Shown in pieces: positions 14,619-24,040 of a stretch of 45,561 nt of DNA. Made by a program: the position numbers and the translations under genes. Where the stretch lies: NCBI GenBank assembly GCA_031277885.1, contig JAITLM010000117.1, forward strand, positions 1 to 45,561, written 5' to 3'. Positions within the stretch are counted from its first letter, which is position 1. Each line of letters starts with the position of its first letter. This stretch comes from Microbacterium sp. (lineage in GTDB: Bacteria > Actinomycetota > Actinomycetes > Actinomycetales > Microbacteriaceae). Below the pieces are notes generated by a model. The model had not been told where the DNA came from and made no database searches. It saw nothing but the letters and a program-made list of their open reading frames with translations.

Positions 14619-16628
14619 TTACGCCGGGTCGACGACGGCCGCGCCGGTGCGCAGCAGCAGGGTGAGGACCCAGTCCTGGTCGTTCGCGAGCGGATCCTCG
14701 CTGTACGCGGGGTCTCCGTCGACCGCGCTCGGGAGCACGAACGCGCTCGTCGCGGATCCGTCGGGGTGGAAGCTCACCAGGTTCGCGCGGAAGATCTCCT
14801 CGGCCTCCGCATCCATCTCGGCCGTGCGCAGGCGGTCGGGCAGCTGCGTCAGGGCGACCGCGCTGAGCACGCTCCAGTGGTGTGGGAAGACATCGCCCCA
14901 GCGGCGCAGGGCGCCGAACCAGAATCCGTCCCAGTGGCGGATCCCGATGTGCCGCATCCGCGCGTGCGGCTGCGGACCGGCGAACGCGCGCAGCCAGCGC
15001 ACGCTCGTGCGCAGCGGTTCGTCGAACGCCCCGGGCTCGAGCCGGTCGGCCAGCGCGTAAAGGGAGACGAGGGGTGCGACCATCGATTGCTCGTAGTTCA
15101 CCTCGTGGCCGGGCAGGTCCGGTCCGAGCGCGGCGAAGTGCCGGGCGGTCTCGAGCAGCGCCTGCCGGAGGCGATCGGCACGGTGCGCCTGCCCCGCGTC
15201 GTCCAGCAGCGCGGCGATGTGGAGGGCGGCCTCGGGCTGCCCGATCGAGAGATGCCGGGTGGCCCCGAGCTCGTAGCTGCGCTCGAGGATCGTGGCGGCG
15301 AGCTCGAGATCCGTATCGGCGCCGGAGAGCCCGAACTGGTCGGCGAAGAACTGCGCGAGCCAGGGGGAGTTGTAGAGCCGAGGCGTGGAGACGGCGGTGA
15401 CGCTGCCCCAGCGCGGGGCTCCCGTGTCGTCGAGCAGCCGTGCGCGGGCGAACCGCGCCCAGTCGGCCAGCGGCCGATCCGCCTCGGCGCCGATCCACCC
15501 GCGGATCCGCGCCTGCTGCAGCAGGGTCGGCATCGCCACGCGCTCGGCGCCGTCGGACCAGTCCGGCCAGCCGCTCGTGAGCTGCGGCAGCCCGGTGCGG
15601 GTGTCGAACGGCACGAACGCGTGCGCGTCCGCTCCGCCCCGGTAGCCGGTGCGCTGCCGATCCAGGATGAAGCGCGTGCGCGCCCTGGTCAGGGCCTCGA
15701 CGGGTGCGTGGAAGAACAGGGCTGTGCGATCCTCGCCGACGCGCACGTGCACGATCCCATGCCGGTCCGCGCGCACCACGGCGCCCCCGGCCGACGCCTC
15801 GACGATGGCGTTCTCTTCGGCCTCGACCTCGGTCGCGCGGAGGCCGGGGAGCATGATCCCCTCGCCGGCCGGACCGGAGAGCGACGCGGGCTCCCACCCC
15901 GCCCGCACCGCCGTGCGCGCGTCGTCGATCGAGTCGTGCCAGCGCACGGACCAGGCGAGCGCGAACTCCTCGCCGGGAGCGAGCACGATCGGCGTCTGCC
16001 CGCCGAACGCGGCGGGGCTGCGCCCGGCGTCGGTCGGATGCAGCACGAGGTGGCCGCGCACGTTCGACGACGTGCTCTGGTTCCGCGACTCGACCGAGTA
16101 CGCGTCCAGACGCCCCTCCGTCAGCTGGAGCGTGAGCACCGGGCCGCGGCCCGACATCGGCTGCCCCAGCACCCAGGAGTTCCGCCCGCCGGTCCAGACG
16201 TGGGCGTGCACCCCGTGCGCCAGCGAGGTCGCGGCGTCGTCGTACACGTCCCGGAACGGGGTGACCACACCCAGGGACGCGATGGTCAGCGGCTCGGCCG
16301 AGCGGTTCGTGAAGACATACCGCTCACGGAACTCCTCTGCCGCATCCCGCACGATCTCCACCCCGAGGCGGGAGCCGAGCAGGGTGGTCGAGCGGGATCC
16401 GCGCTCCGTCGCCTCGATCGTGTCCGGGGCGGCCCATCGGGCCGACACGGAGCCGATGACGAACCCGGTGCCCCAGCGATGCTCCGCGGTGTGCCAGGCA
16501 TCGAGTCCCTCGCGCAGGAGGTACCGGATCCCGGGATCCGCGTCGCTCAGGAACGCCAGCGGGGCGCCCGAACGCGGATCGACCTCGACCCGTCCGCCGG
16601 CGATGCGCAGGCTGCGCAAGGCGGTCAT
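14619..16628 (-). CDS. Large uncharacterised protein of the glycoside locus, possible six-hairpin glycosidase fold
   Basis: I cannot name the family. The 669-residue protein has no signal peptide. The first 330 residues look beta-rich (sandwich-like, e.g. RYVFTNRSAEPLTIASLGVV). The rest is helical with aromatic motifs such as YNSPWLAQFFADQFGL, EVNYEQSMVAPLVSLYA, IGIRHWDGFWFGALRRWGD and FPHHWSVLSAVAL. A beta-domain plus helical toroid is the plan of many six-hairpin glycosidases and polysaccharide lyases. Its start overlaps the ROK regulator stop by four bases. The linked GH35 enzyme and sugar importer suggest it acts on the same oligosaccharide. Catalytic residues cannot be assigned. Confidence 0.6.
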   Translation of the reverse strand: MTALRSLRIAGGRVEVDPRSGAPLAFLSDADPGIRYLLREGLDAWHTAEHRWGTGFVIGSVSARWAAPDTIEATERGSRSTTLLGSRLGVEIVRDAAEEFRERYVFTNRSAEPLTIASLGVVTPFRDVYDDAATSLAHGVHAHVWTGGRNSWVLGQPMSGRGPVLTLQLTEGRLDAYSVESRNQSTSSNVRGHLVLHPTDAGRSPAAFGGQTPIVLAPGEEFALAWSVRWHDSIDDARTAVRAGWEPASLSGPAGEGIMLPGLRATEVEAEENAIVEASAGGAVVRADRHGIVHVRVGEDRTALFFHAPVEALTRARTRFILDRQRTGYRGGADAHAFVPFDTRTGLPQLTSGWPDWSDGAERVAMPTLLQQARIRGWIGAEADRPLADWARFARARLLDDTGAPRWGSVTAVSTPRLYNSPWLAQFFADQFGLSGADTDLELAATILERSYELGATRHLSIGQPEAALHIAALLDDAGQAHRADRLRQALLETARHFAALGPDLPGHEVNYEQSMVAPLVSLYALADRLEPGAFDEPLRTSVRWLRAFAGPQPHARMRHIGIRHWDGFWFGALRRWGDVFPHHWSVLSAVALTQLPDRLRTAEMDAEAEEIFRANLVSFHPDGSATSAFVLPSAVDGDPAYSEDPLANDQDWVLTLLLRTGAAVVDPA

Positions 16629-17764
16629 CCCCGAGGGCGGGCGAGCGGCTCGTCGAGGCGGTAGAGCTCCGCGTCGAAGGTGTCGAGGGCGTGCTTGAGA
16701 GCGCCGACGAGCACGGTGCGTTCGCCCAGGGTGGAGATCGCGAGCTCCGGCACGCGCAGGCAGAGCGGCTTCAGCGCTGCCGCGAGCGGGCGGACGAGGT
16801 CGTCCTGCGCGGCGGAGACGCCGCCGCCCAGCACGACGAGATGCGGATCGAGTGTCAGCACGAGCGCGGCGACGCCCTCGGCGAGGTCGGCCGCGTACCG
16901 GGTGACGGCCCGCTCCGCATCGGCGTCGCCGGCGGCGGCCGCCGCGAACACGGCCTTCGCGTCGAAGCCCTTGGCCCCCGTGGCCCGGCCGTACTCGGTG
17001 AGGTGCGCCGCGGCGCGATGCCACCCGATGACCGGGAGCGCGCCGATCTCTCCGGACATGCCGTGCGCGCCCCGGTAGAGGCGTCCGTCGATGAGGATCC
17101 CCGCGCCGGTGCGGTGCCCGCAGTGGATGTAGACGACGTTCCCGAGCCCGGTGGCGACGCCCTTCCAGGCCTCGGCGGTCGCGGCGAGGTGGCAGTCGTT
17201 CTCGATGACGACCGCGCCGTCGTACTGTTCGCGGATGGCGCCGGCGAGATCCACCCCGGACCAGTCCGGCAGCGCATCGGAGAGGCCGACCGTCCCGTCC
17301 GCATCGACGGTGCCGGTGGTTCCGACGCACACGGCGCCGATGCGGTCGGCGGTCACCCCGGCCTTGCGCAGCGCCGCCCGCGCGGTCTTGTGCATCGCCG
17401 ACAGGCGCGCCGCCCTGCCGTCCTCGGGGGAGACGGCTCGGGTGGTCTCGCCGACGATGCGGCCGGAGAGATCGGCCACCGCGGCGCGGATCGTGGCGGA
17501 GCCGATGTCGATGCCGAGGACGTGCCCTCCGTCGTCGCGGAACCCGTAGAGGCGGCCGGGGCGGCCGGGCTGCCCCGCGGGGGCCGCGACGCTCGTGATC
17601 CACCCGGTGGCGTCGAGGGATTCGACGATGCCCTCGACCGTCGGACGGGAGAGGCCCGCCTCGGCGGCGAGATCGGTCAGGCTCTTCGGATCGCCGTCGC
17701 GCAGCAGCGTCATGACCGCGACCGTGTTCTGCCGGCGCAGCAGTGAGGTGTCGCCTGAGCGCAT
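16625..17764 (-). CDS. ROK family transcriptional repressor
   Basis: A 379-residue protein. An N-terminal winged helix (LLRRQNTVAVMTLL, KSLTDLAAEAGLSRPTVEG) is joined to a ROK sugar-binding domain with VLGIDIGSATIRAAVADL and VVIENDCHLAATAE. In the region where ROK kinases carry CxCGxxGC, this protein has AHLTEYGRATGAKG; the zinc cysteines are absent. The ATG at 17764 is chosen because AAAGGA lies eight bases before it; an upstream frame start at 17818 has no such site. Such proteins repress sugar-uptake operons and release DNA on binding the sugar. It faces the Gfo/Idh operon across an AT-rich control region. Confidence 0.88.
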   Translation of the reverse strand: MRSGDTSLLRRQNTVAVMTLLRDGDPKSLTDLAAEAGLSRPTVEGIVESLDATGWITSVAAPAGQPGRPGRLYGFRDDGGHVLGIDIGSATIRAAVADLSGRIVGETTRAVSPEDGRAARLSAMHKTARAALRKAGVTADRIGAVCVGTTGTVDADGTVGLSDALPDWSGVDLAGAIREQYDGAVVIENDCHLAATAEAWKGVATGLGNVVYIHCGHRTGAGILIDGRLYRGAHGMSGEIGALPVIGWHRAAAHLTEYGRATGAKGFDAKAVFAAAAAGDADAERAVTRYAADLAEGVAALVLTLDPHLVVLGGGVSAAQDDLVRPLAAALKPLCLRVPELAISTLGERTVLVGALKHALDTFDAELYRLDEPLARPRG

Positions 17765-17799
17765 CCTGACGTCCTTTCCACCTTCGGCCCCGAGTCCGT

Positions 17800-17850
17800 T
17801 TGACAACCGAGCTCTCACGATTATATTAATGAAATATTCTTTTATTACTC
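17800..17850 (+). promoter_or_regulatory. Promoter and AT-rich ROK operator for the glycoside operon
   Basis: A consensus -35 TTGACA (17800-17805) is followed 16 bases later by TATATT (17822-17827). Immediately downstream, AATGAA (17828-17833), ten bases, then ATTACT (17844-17849) forms a motif repeated with identical spacing at 26938-26959. On the opposite strand TATAAT (17820-17825) could serve the repressor gene. The AT-rich island stands out sharply from the surrounding DNA. Confidence 0.7.
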
Positions 17851-17868
17851 AATGGTGAGGGAGCAGGG

Positions 17869-19125
17869 ATGCAGGAGCGGGTGCCGACGATCGCGGTGAT
17901 CGGGGCGGGGCTGCGCAGCTCGGTCTATGCGTCCGAGGCTACCGGCACGTCGATGGCGCGGATAGTCGCCGTGGCCGAGCCGGATCCGGCCCGACGCGAG
18001 GCGTTCCGAGTGCGGCACGGGATCCCCGAGGAGGGCCTCTTCGAGGACTGGCGGGATCTGCTCGCGCAGGAGCGCCTCGCCGACGCGGTGATCATCGGCA
18101 CCCAGGACCACCTGCATCTCGACCCCGCCGTCGCCGCCGCCGAGCGCGGCTACCACATCCTCCTCGAGAAGCCGATCGCGCCCACCGAGGAGGCGGCGAC
18201 GCGGATCGTCGAGGCCGCGGAGCGCAACGGGGTGATCCTCGCGGTCTGCCACGTGATGAGGTATTCGCCCTACACGCAGCACCTGCTGCGCCTGATCCGC
18301 GAGGGCGCGATCGGGCGGGTGGTCGACATCCAGCACCTCGAGCAGGTCGGCTGGTGGCATTTCGCCCACTCCTTCGTCCGCGGCAACTGGCGTCGCGAGG
18401 ACGAGTCCACCACGATGCTCCTGGCCAAGGCCTGCCACGACATCGACTGGGTGTCGTACATGATGGGGCGGATCCCCACCCGGGTGTCGTCGTTCGGCTC
18501 GCTCAACCACTTCCGTGCCGAGGAGCGCCCCGAGGGCGCCGCCGATCGCTGCTGGGAGTGCCCGGTGCGGGCCTCCTGCCCGTATTCGGCCCGCCGTATC
18601 TACCTCGACTGCCTGGGGGACCCTGAGAAGGAGTTCTGGCCGCTGTCCGCCGTCACCACCGACGCGACGGAGGCGGGCGTGGAGAAGGCGCTGCGCGAAG
18701 GCCCCTATGGCCGCTGCGTGTACGCCTCCGACAACGACGTCGTCGACACCCAGGTCGTCTCCATGGAGTTCGACGACGGCGCGACCGCCACCGTCACCGT
18801 GACCGCGTTCGCCGCGCTCGAGCACCGCAAGACGCGCCTGTTCGGCACCCGCGGATCGATCGAGGGCGACGGGCGCATGCTGCGGATCCACGACTTCACG
18901 ACCGACACGATCACCGAGGTCGACACCGGGCTGGGCGATGACGCATCCATGGCCGGCGGCCATGGCGGCGCCGACGGAGAGCTCGCCCGTGCATTCTTCG
19001 CCGCGATCCGGGACGGGGACCCCACGAAGGTCCTCACCAGCGGCCACGACAGCCTCGACACGCACCGTGTGGTGTGGGCAGCCGAGGACTCCCGTCGCGA
19101 CGGCGTCGTCGTGACCATCCCCTGA
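17869..19125 (+). CDS. Gfo/Idh/MocA family oxidoreductase with Cys cluster
   Basis: A 418-residue NAD(P)-dependent enzyme. It has the Rossmann motif IAVIGAGLRSSVYAS, the family EKP motif (ILLEKPIAPTEE) and a downstream CHDIDW region with the likely catalytic His. An insert at about residues 228-237 holds CWECPVRASC followed by more basic residues, a Cys set found in a subset of this family that could bind metal. The enzyme probably oxidises or epimerises a sugar imported by the following ABC system. Redox-assisted glycosidase chemistry (as in GH109) is an alternative. GAGGGAG precedes the ATG at 17869. It leads a six-gene operon, 13 bases before the binding-protein gene. Confidence 0.87.
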   Translation: MQERVPTIAVIGAGLRSSVYASEATGTSMARIVAVAEPDPARREAFRVRHGIPEEGLFEDWRDLLAQERLADAVIIGTQDHLHLDPAVAAAERGYHILLEKPIAPTEEAATRIVEAAERNGVILAVCHVMRYSPYTQHLLRLIREGAIGRVVDIQHLEQVGWWHFAHSFVRGNWRREDESTTMLLAKACHDIDWVSYMMGRIPTRVSSFGSLNHFRAEERPEGAADRCWECPVRASCPYSARRIYLDCLGDPEKEFWPLSAVTTDATEAGVEKALREGPYGRCVYASDNDVVDTQVVSMEFDDGATATVTVTAFAALEHRKTRLFGTRGSIEGDGRMLRIHDFTTDTITEVDTGLGDDASMAGGHGGADGELARAFFAAIRDGDPTKVLTSGHDSLDTHRVVWAAEDSRRDGVVVTIP

Positions 19126-19138
19126 GAGGAACACAGCA

Positions 19139-20434
19139 ATGAAGCGCACGACCATCCGTGTCGTCACCGTCGGACTCGCCGCAGGACTCATCGCCGCCGG
19201 GCTCGCCGGCTGCGGGCAGAAGAACGGCGGCGGATCCGCGTCGACCGGGGACACCCTGGTCTACCGGTCCATCTGGAGCGCCGAGGAGCCGCAGGCGAAG
19301 ATCCTGCAGGCCGCCCTCGACGACTTCGCGAAGGAGAACAGCGTCAAGGTCGACGTGAAGTTCCTGGGCCGCTCCGGCGGCGACGCGCTGACCACCGAGA
19401 TGGCCGCAGGCCAGGGGCCCGACCTGTTCGACGCCGGATCGGACAACCTTCCGGCCTGGCGCGCGCAGAACCTCGCCGCCCCCATCGACGACGTCCTGAA
19501 GATGGAGGTGCCGGGAGAGAAGGGCACGACCGTCGGCGATGTCATCCCGAAGGCGGTGATCACCGCGGCGTCCGACGACAAGGGCCTCGGGTTCCTGCCG
19601 CACACCGCGATCTCCACGGCCGTCTGGTTCGACGCCAAGGCGCACCCGGAGCTGCAGGCGAACCCGCCGAAGACCTGGGACGAGTTCATCGCCTACCTCG
19701 ACTCCGCCAAGTCGGCCGGCCGGGTGCCGATCTGCCAGGACGGCACGATCCCCTTCTACAACGTGTACTGGCTCTCCTCGGCGATCGTGAACGCGAACGG
19801 CGCCGGGTCGCTGCTCGCCCTGCAGAAGGACGCGAAGGCGTGGGACGGCGCGGACATCCGCACGGCGGCCGAGCAGGTGGCGCAGCTCGCCAAGGGCGGC
19901 TACTTCGAGTCGAACTTCATGGCCACGAAGTACCCGGCCGCGCAGAACGACTGGATCGCCGGGAAGTGCGACCTGAACATCAACGGCACCTGGCTCGCGA
20001 GCGAGGTCGCGCCCGCGACGCCGGCGGGGGCTGAGATCCGTTCGTTCCAGCTGCCGGTCGGCGGTGAGCAGTCGATCGAGGCCGGGGCCCTCGGGCTGGG
20101 CGTGAACGCGAAGGGCAAGCACATCGAGCTGGCCAAGAAGTTCCTCGCGTTCTTCGAGCAGAAGAAGTACCAGGAGCTGATCGGCTCCGAGGCGAAGAAC
20201 ATCCCCGCCCGCAGCGACGTGCCCGCCCCGGACGCGCTCGCGGGCCTGCAGAAGAGCCTCGCCGGCGCGAAGAGCGTGCATCTCACGTACGACGCGGCAG
20301 CGGGTGTGAAGGCCTGGTGGAACGACCTGTTCCTGCCGCTGGACGACCAGCTGCTGAGCGGGCAGATCTCCGCCGACGAGTTCCTCAGCCAGGGCAAGGA
20401 CAAGACGGCGCAATACCTGGCGAGCCAGAAGTGA
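19139..20434 (+). CDS. Sugar ABC transporter substrate-binding lipoprotein
   Basis: A 431-residue extracellular solute-binding protein (family 1 type). It has a lipoprotein signal (GLAAGLIAAGLAGCGQKN, lipobox LAGC) and a Gly/Ser linker. The mature domain contains DTLVYRSIWSAEEPQAK, AAGQGPDLFDAGSDNLPAWR, KTWDEFIAYLDSAK and GKCDLNINGTWLASE, the usual fold and hinge landmarks. It captures an oligosaccharide or glycoside outside the membrane and delivers it to the two permeases encoded next. The GH35 enzyme in the operon suggests a beta-galactoside. Its stop overlaps the first permease start (GTGA). Confidence 0.92.
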   Translation: MKRTTIRVVTVGLAAGLIAAGLAGCGQKNGGGSASTGDTLVYRSIWSAEEPQAKILQAALDDFAKENSVKVDVKFLGRSGGDALTTEMAAGQGPDLFDAGSDNLPAWRAQNLAAPIDDVLKMEVPGEKGTTVGDVIPKAVITAASDDKGLGFLPHTAISTAVWFDAKAHPELQANPPKTWDEFIAYLDSAKSAGRVPICQDGTIPFYNVYWLSSAIVNANGAGSLLALQKDAKAWDGADIRTAAEQVAQLAKGGYFESNFMATKYPAAQNDWIAGKCDLNINGTWLASEVAPATPAGAEIRSFQLPVGGEQSIEAGALGLGVNAKGKHIELAKKFLAFFEQKKYQELIGSEAKNIPARSDVPAPDALAGLQKSLAGAKSVHLTYDAAAGVKAWWNDLFLPLDDQLLSGQISADEFLSQGKDKTAQYLASQK

Positions 20435-21402
20435 CCCTCACGGCTCCCGCGGAAGGGGCGACCCGGACCACCCGGGTCGCCCCGACCGACCCCGCGACGG
20501 GCCGGCCCCGCACGGGGCTGCGCCCGTCCCGGGAGCGCGTATTCTGGGCGTTCCTCACGCCGGCTCTCGCGCTGTACGCACTGCTGTTCGTACTGCCTTC
20601 GCTGTTCGGTCTGTGGGTGAGCTTCACCCGCTGGGCGGGTCCCGGGTCGGACATGTCCTGGCGAGGCGTCGCCAACTACGTCTCGCTGTTCCACAACGAG
20701 GCGTTCCTGCGCTCGTTCGGCAACACCTTCGTGCTCGCCTCCGTGAGCGGCCTGCTCGTGTTCGGCGTCACGTTCCTCAGCATGATGGCGCTGCGCGGTC
20801 TGAAGGGGCGCGCGTTCATCCAGTCCGTCGTGTTCCTCCCCGTCATCGTCTCGCCGATCGCGGTCGGGGCGGCGGTCGGGTTCCTGCTCAACCCGGACGG
20901 CGTCGTCAACAAGATCCTCGGTGTCTTCGGCATCGCGCCGATCGGATTCCTCGGGCCCGATCTGGTGTTCGGCTGCATCATCGGCGGAGTCGTGTGGTCG
21001 TCCACCGGGCTCTACATCGCCCTCATGCTCTCCGCGATGGACGCGATCCCGGACACGCTGTACGAGGCCGCCGACCTCGCCGGCGCGAACCGGTGGCAGA
21101 AGTTCCGGCACATCACCCTGCCGCTGTCCTGGGACGTGTTCGCGGTCGCCGCCGTGCTCTGGGTCGTGAACAGCCTCAAGGTGTTCGAGATCGTGATCGC
21201 GTTCACCACGGGAGGAGCCGCCGGCGTCCCGCCCATCCAGGCCAGGACGGTCGCCGTGCAGCAGTACAACGCCGTCGTCACCGGCGGCGTCCCGGACCTC
21301 GGCTCGGGTGCCGCCATGGGCATCATCGTCACGGTGCTCACCGTGATCCTCATCGTCCTCGTGCGCCGGATCACCCGGCGCGACCGAGTGGAGCTGTCAT
21401 GA
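20431..21402 (+). CDS. Sugar ABC transporter permease (MalF/UgpA type)
   Basis: A 323-residue inner-membrane protein. A 40-residue cytoplasmic N-terminus is followed by six likely helices, beginning FWAFLTPALALYALLFVLPS. The EAA coupling loop that contacts the ATPase reads YEAADLAGANRWQKFRHITL. The GTG at 20431 is fixed by the four-base overlap with the binding-protein stop. It pairs with the next permease. No ATPase gene is present in the operon, so a shared MsmK/MalK-type ATPase elsewhere probably drives it. Confidence 0.92.
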   Translation: MTLTAPAEGATRTTRVAPTDPATGRPRTGLRPSRERVFWAFLTPALALYALLFVLPSLFGLWVSFTRWAGPGSDMSWRGVANYVSLFHNEAFLRSFGNTFVLASVSGLLVFGVTFLSMMALRGLKGRAFIQSVVFLPVIVSPIAVGAAVGFLLNPDGVVNKILGVFGIAPIGFLGPDLVFGCIIGGVVWSSTGLYIALMLSAMDAIPDTLYEAADLAGANRWQKFRHITLPLSWDVFAVAAVLWVVNSLKVFEIVIAFTTGGAAGVPPIQARTVAVQQYNAVVTGGVPDLGSGAAMGIIVTVLTVILIVLVRRITRRDRVELS

Positions 21403-22274
21403 AACGCGTCCGCGACGTCCTCGGGAGCGTCTTCCTCCCCTCGGTCACGGTCGCCCTGCTCTGGATCTGGGTGATCTTCAACCTGGCGTTCGTGGCGTGG
21501 ATCGGCCTCCAGTCGCTGAAGACGTCGAAGGACATCGTTCAGAACCCGTTCGGCCTGCCCTCCTCGCCGCAGTGGCAGAACTACGACACCGTGTGGCGGG
21601 TCGGCCAGTTCGCCCAGGCCGCCCTGAACAGCGTCGTCATCACCGTGCTCGGCGCCGTCCTCATCGTCGCCCTCGCCGCGCCCGCCGCCTATGCGCTCGC
21701 CCGCTCCACCCGGCGGATCGCGAGCCCGCTGATCGGCTTCTTCGCCATGGGCCTGTCGATCCCGCTGCAGACGCTCGCCGTGCCGATCGTCGTGGCCAAG
21801 CTCGGCGTCAGCAGCTTCATGGTCGACTGGGTCACCGGCTGGTGGGACGACCGGATCACGCTGCTCGTCGCCGAGGTCGTGCTCTCCCTGCCGTTCGCGG
21901 TGTTCGTGCTCACCGGGTTCTTCCGCTCGCTGCCGACCGAGGTCGAGGAGGCGGCCGAGATCGACGGAGCCCGTCCGGTGCGGCTGTTCCGCTCCGTCGT
22001 ACTCCCGCTCGCGCGGCCCGGGATCATGACCGTGTTCGTGCTGAACGTCATCGGCCTGTGGAACTCCGCGCTGCTGGTCATGCTGATCATCTCGGATCCG
22101 TCCCAGCGCACCCTGCCGGTCGCGCTGCTGAACCTGCAGTCGGCGATGCGGTACAGCGCGGACTGGGGCGGGCTGTTCGCGGGGATCGTGATCCTCGTGT
22201 ACCCGATGATCGTGCTCTACCTGTGGGTGGGCCGGAGGATCGTGGACGGCATGACCGCGGGGATCGGCAAATGA
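21399..22274 (+). CDS. Sugar ABC transporter permease (MalG/UgpE type)
   Basis: A 291-residue partner permease with six helices, starting near TVALLWIWVIFNLAFVAWIG. The EAA loop reads EVEEAAEIDGARPVRLFRSV. The central membrane motif MGLSIPLQTLAVPIVVAKLG is typical of MalG-like proteins. Four-base overlaps on both sides couple it to the first permease and to the GH35 gene. It forms the translocation pore together with the previous gene product. Confidence 0.92.
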   Translation: MKRVRDVLGSVFLPSVTVALLWIWVIFNLAFVAWIGLQSLKTSKDIVQNPFGLPSSPQWQNYDTVWRVGQFAQAALNSVVITVLGAVLIVALAAPAAYALARSTRRIASPLIGFFAMGLSIPLQTLAVPIVVAKLGVSSFMVDWVTGWWDDRITLLVAEVVLSLPFAVFVLTGFFRSLPTEVEEAAEIDGARPVRLFRSVVLPLARPGIMTVFVLNVIGLWNSALLVMLIISDPSQRTLPVALLNLQSAMRYSADWGGLFAGIVILVYPMIVLYLWVGRRIVDGMTAGIGK

Positions 22275-24040
22275 CACCCGCCCCGCGCGGCCGCTGGATC
22301 GACGAGGGCCAGGTGTTCGCCGGCGCGATGCACTACTTCCGCGTGCACCCGGAGCACTGGGCGGACCGGCTGGCGCGGCTCGCCGCGATGGGCCTCACCG
22401 CGGTCGAGACGTACGTGCCGTGGAACTTCCACGAGTACCGGCGCGGAGAGCTCCGGTTCGACGGGTGGCGCGACCTGCCGCGGTTCCTGGAGCTCGCCGC
22501 CGAGGCGGGGCTGGACGCGATCGTCCGTCCAGGGCCGTACATCTGCGCGGAGTGGGACGCCGGAGGTCTTCCCGCCTGGCTCCAGTTCGACGGGCCCATC
22601 GGCCTGCGCACCTCGGATCCCGCCTTCCTCGCCCCGGTCGACGAGTGGTTCGCCGCGCTGCTGCCGCGCCTGGCGCCTCTGCAGGCGGACCGCGGCGGAC
22701 CCGTCATCGCCGTGCAGGTCGAGAACGAGTACGGCTCCTTCGGCGACGACGCGGAGTATCTCGCCTGGCTCGAGCGGCGACTGCGGGCCGGGGGGATCAC
22801 CGTGCCGCTGTTCACCTCGGATGGAGCGACCGACCTCATGGTCGACGCCGGGACGCTGCCGGGCGTCACGCCGACGATGAACTTCGGCAGTCGCGCCGCT
22901 GCCACGCGCGCGTTCCTGGAGCAGCGCTTCCCCGCCACGCCCTTCCTCGGCGGGGAGTTCTGGGCCGGCTGGTTCGATCACTGGGGCGAGCAGCATCATC
23001 GCCGCTCCGGGGCGAGCGCGGCGGATCCGCTGCGCGAGATCGTCGAGGCCGGGGGCTCGATCAACATCTACATGGCGCACGGCGGGACGAACTTCGGGCT
23101 CTGGGCCGGCGCGAACCACTACGAGGAGCGCCTGCACCCGACGGTGACCTCCTACGACTCCGATGCCGCGATCGCGGAGGACGGAACGCTGACGGAGAAG
23201 TTCGCGGCGTTCCGCACGGTGTTCGCCGCGGCTGGCGCCGAGCCGCGACCGGAGCCCGCGCCGCCGCGGCGGCAGACGCCGCGCGACCTTGCCGTCGAAC
23301 ACGGCGCGGGGCTCCTGGAGACCCTCGAGGGACTCGCGGGAGCACCGGTGACCGCGCCGCGACCGCTCAGCTTCGAGGAGCTGGGGCAGAGCTCCGGCAT
23401 CGTCCTCTACGAGACGTCCGTGCGCATCCCGCAGGGCGGAGCCGCGCTGCGGGTCCGCGGCCTCGCGGACCGGGCCGACGTCTTCGTCGACGGGGAGCAC
23501 CGCGGCGTGCTGCACCGCAACGACCCCGACGCGACCATCGCCCTGGACGGCGACGGCTCCTCGCGCCGCCTCGTGCTCGCCGTGGAGAGCCTCGGCCGGA
23601 TCAACTACGGTCCGCTGCTCGGGGAGGGGAAGGGCATCCTCGGCGGCGTCGGCATCGAGGCGCACGGCGTCATCCGGTCGGTCTTCGGATGGGAGCATCG
23701 AGGGCTCGACCCGAATGCCGAGGCGGCACCGTCGTTCACGCCGCTCGGCGATCCGGGTCCGACCGGCCTCTCCCGCGCGGTGGCCGTGATCGGCGAACCG
23801 CTCGACGCGCACCTGGAGCTGCCCGGCTGGGGAAGGGGCCTGCTGTGGCTGAACGGCTTCCTGCTCGGCCGCTACGACGAGGTCGGGCCCCAGCGCACCT
23901 ACTACGCACCGGCCGGGCTGTGGCGTCAGGGGGAGAACGAGATCCTGTTGCTCGAGGCCGCGCACCGCGGCGATGCCGTCGGGATCCGCGATCGTGCCGA
24001 TCTCGGACCGGTCACGGACTACGTCGAGTGGCAGGCGTGA
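22271..24040 (+). CDS. Family 35 beta-galactosidase
   Basis: A 589-residue glycoside hydrolase of family GH35. The TIM barrel shows FAGAMHYFRVHPEHWADRL, GLTAVETYVPWNFHE, IVRPGPYICAEWDAGGLP, the acid/base motif VENEYGSFG (Glu about 153) and the nucleophile motif GGEFWAGWFDHWGE (Glu about 229), then YMAHGGTNFG. C-terminal jelly-roll domains follow (VDGEHRGVLHRN, GRINYGPLLGEG, LLWLNGFLLGRY). It has no signal peptide, so it cleaves terminal beta-galactosyl residues from sugars after import. Coupled by four-base overlaps to the permease upstream and the EEP gene downstream. Confidence 0.95.
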   Translation: MTPAPRGRWIDEGQVFAGAMHYFRVHPEHWADRLARLAAMGLTAVETYVPWNFHEYRRGELRFDGWRDLPRFLELAAEAGLDAIVRPGPYICAEWDAGGLPAWLQFDGPIGLRTSDPAFLAPVDEWFAALLPRLAPLQADRGGPVIAVQVENEYGSFGDDAEYLAWLERRLRAGGITVPLFTSDGATDLMVDAGTLPGVTPTMNFGSRAAATRAFLEQRFPATPFLGGEFWAGWFDHWGEQHHRRSGASAADPLREIVEAGGSINIYMAHGGTNFGLWAGANHYEERLHPTVTSYDSDAAIAEDGTLTEKFAAFRTVFAAAGAEPRPEPAPPRRQTPRDLAVEHGAGLLETLEGLAGAPVTAPRPLSFEELGQSSGIVLYETSVRIPQGGAALRVRGLADRADVFVDGEHRGVLHRNDPDATIALDGDGSSRRLVLAVESLGRINYGPLLGEGKGILGGVGIEAHGVIRSVFGWEHRGLDPNAEAAPSFTPLGDPGPTGLSRAVAVIGEPLDAHLELPGWGRGLLWLNGFLLGRYDEVGPQRTYYAPAGLWRQGENEILLLEAAHRGDAVGIRDRADLGPVTDYVEWQA

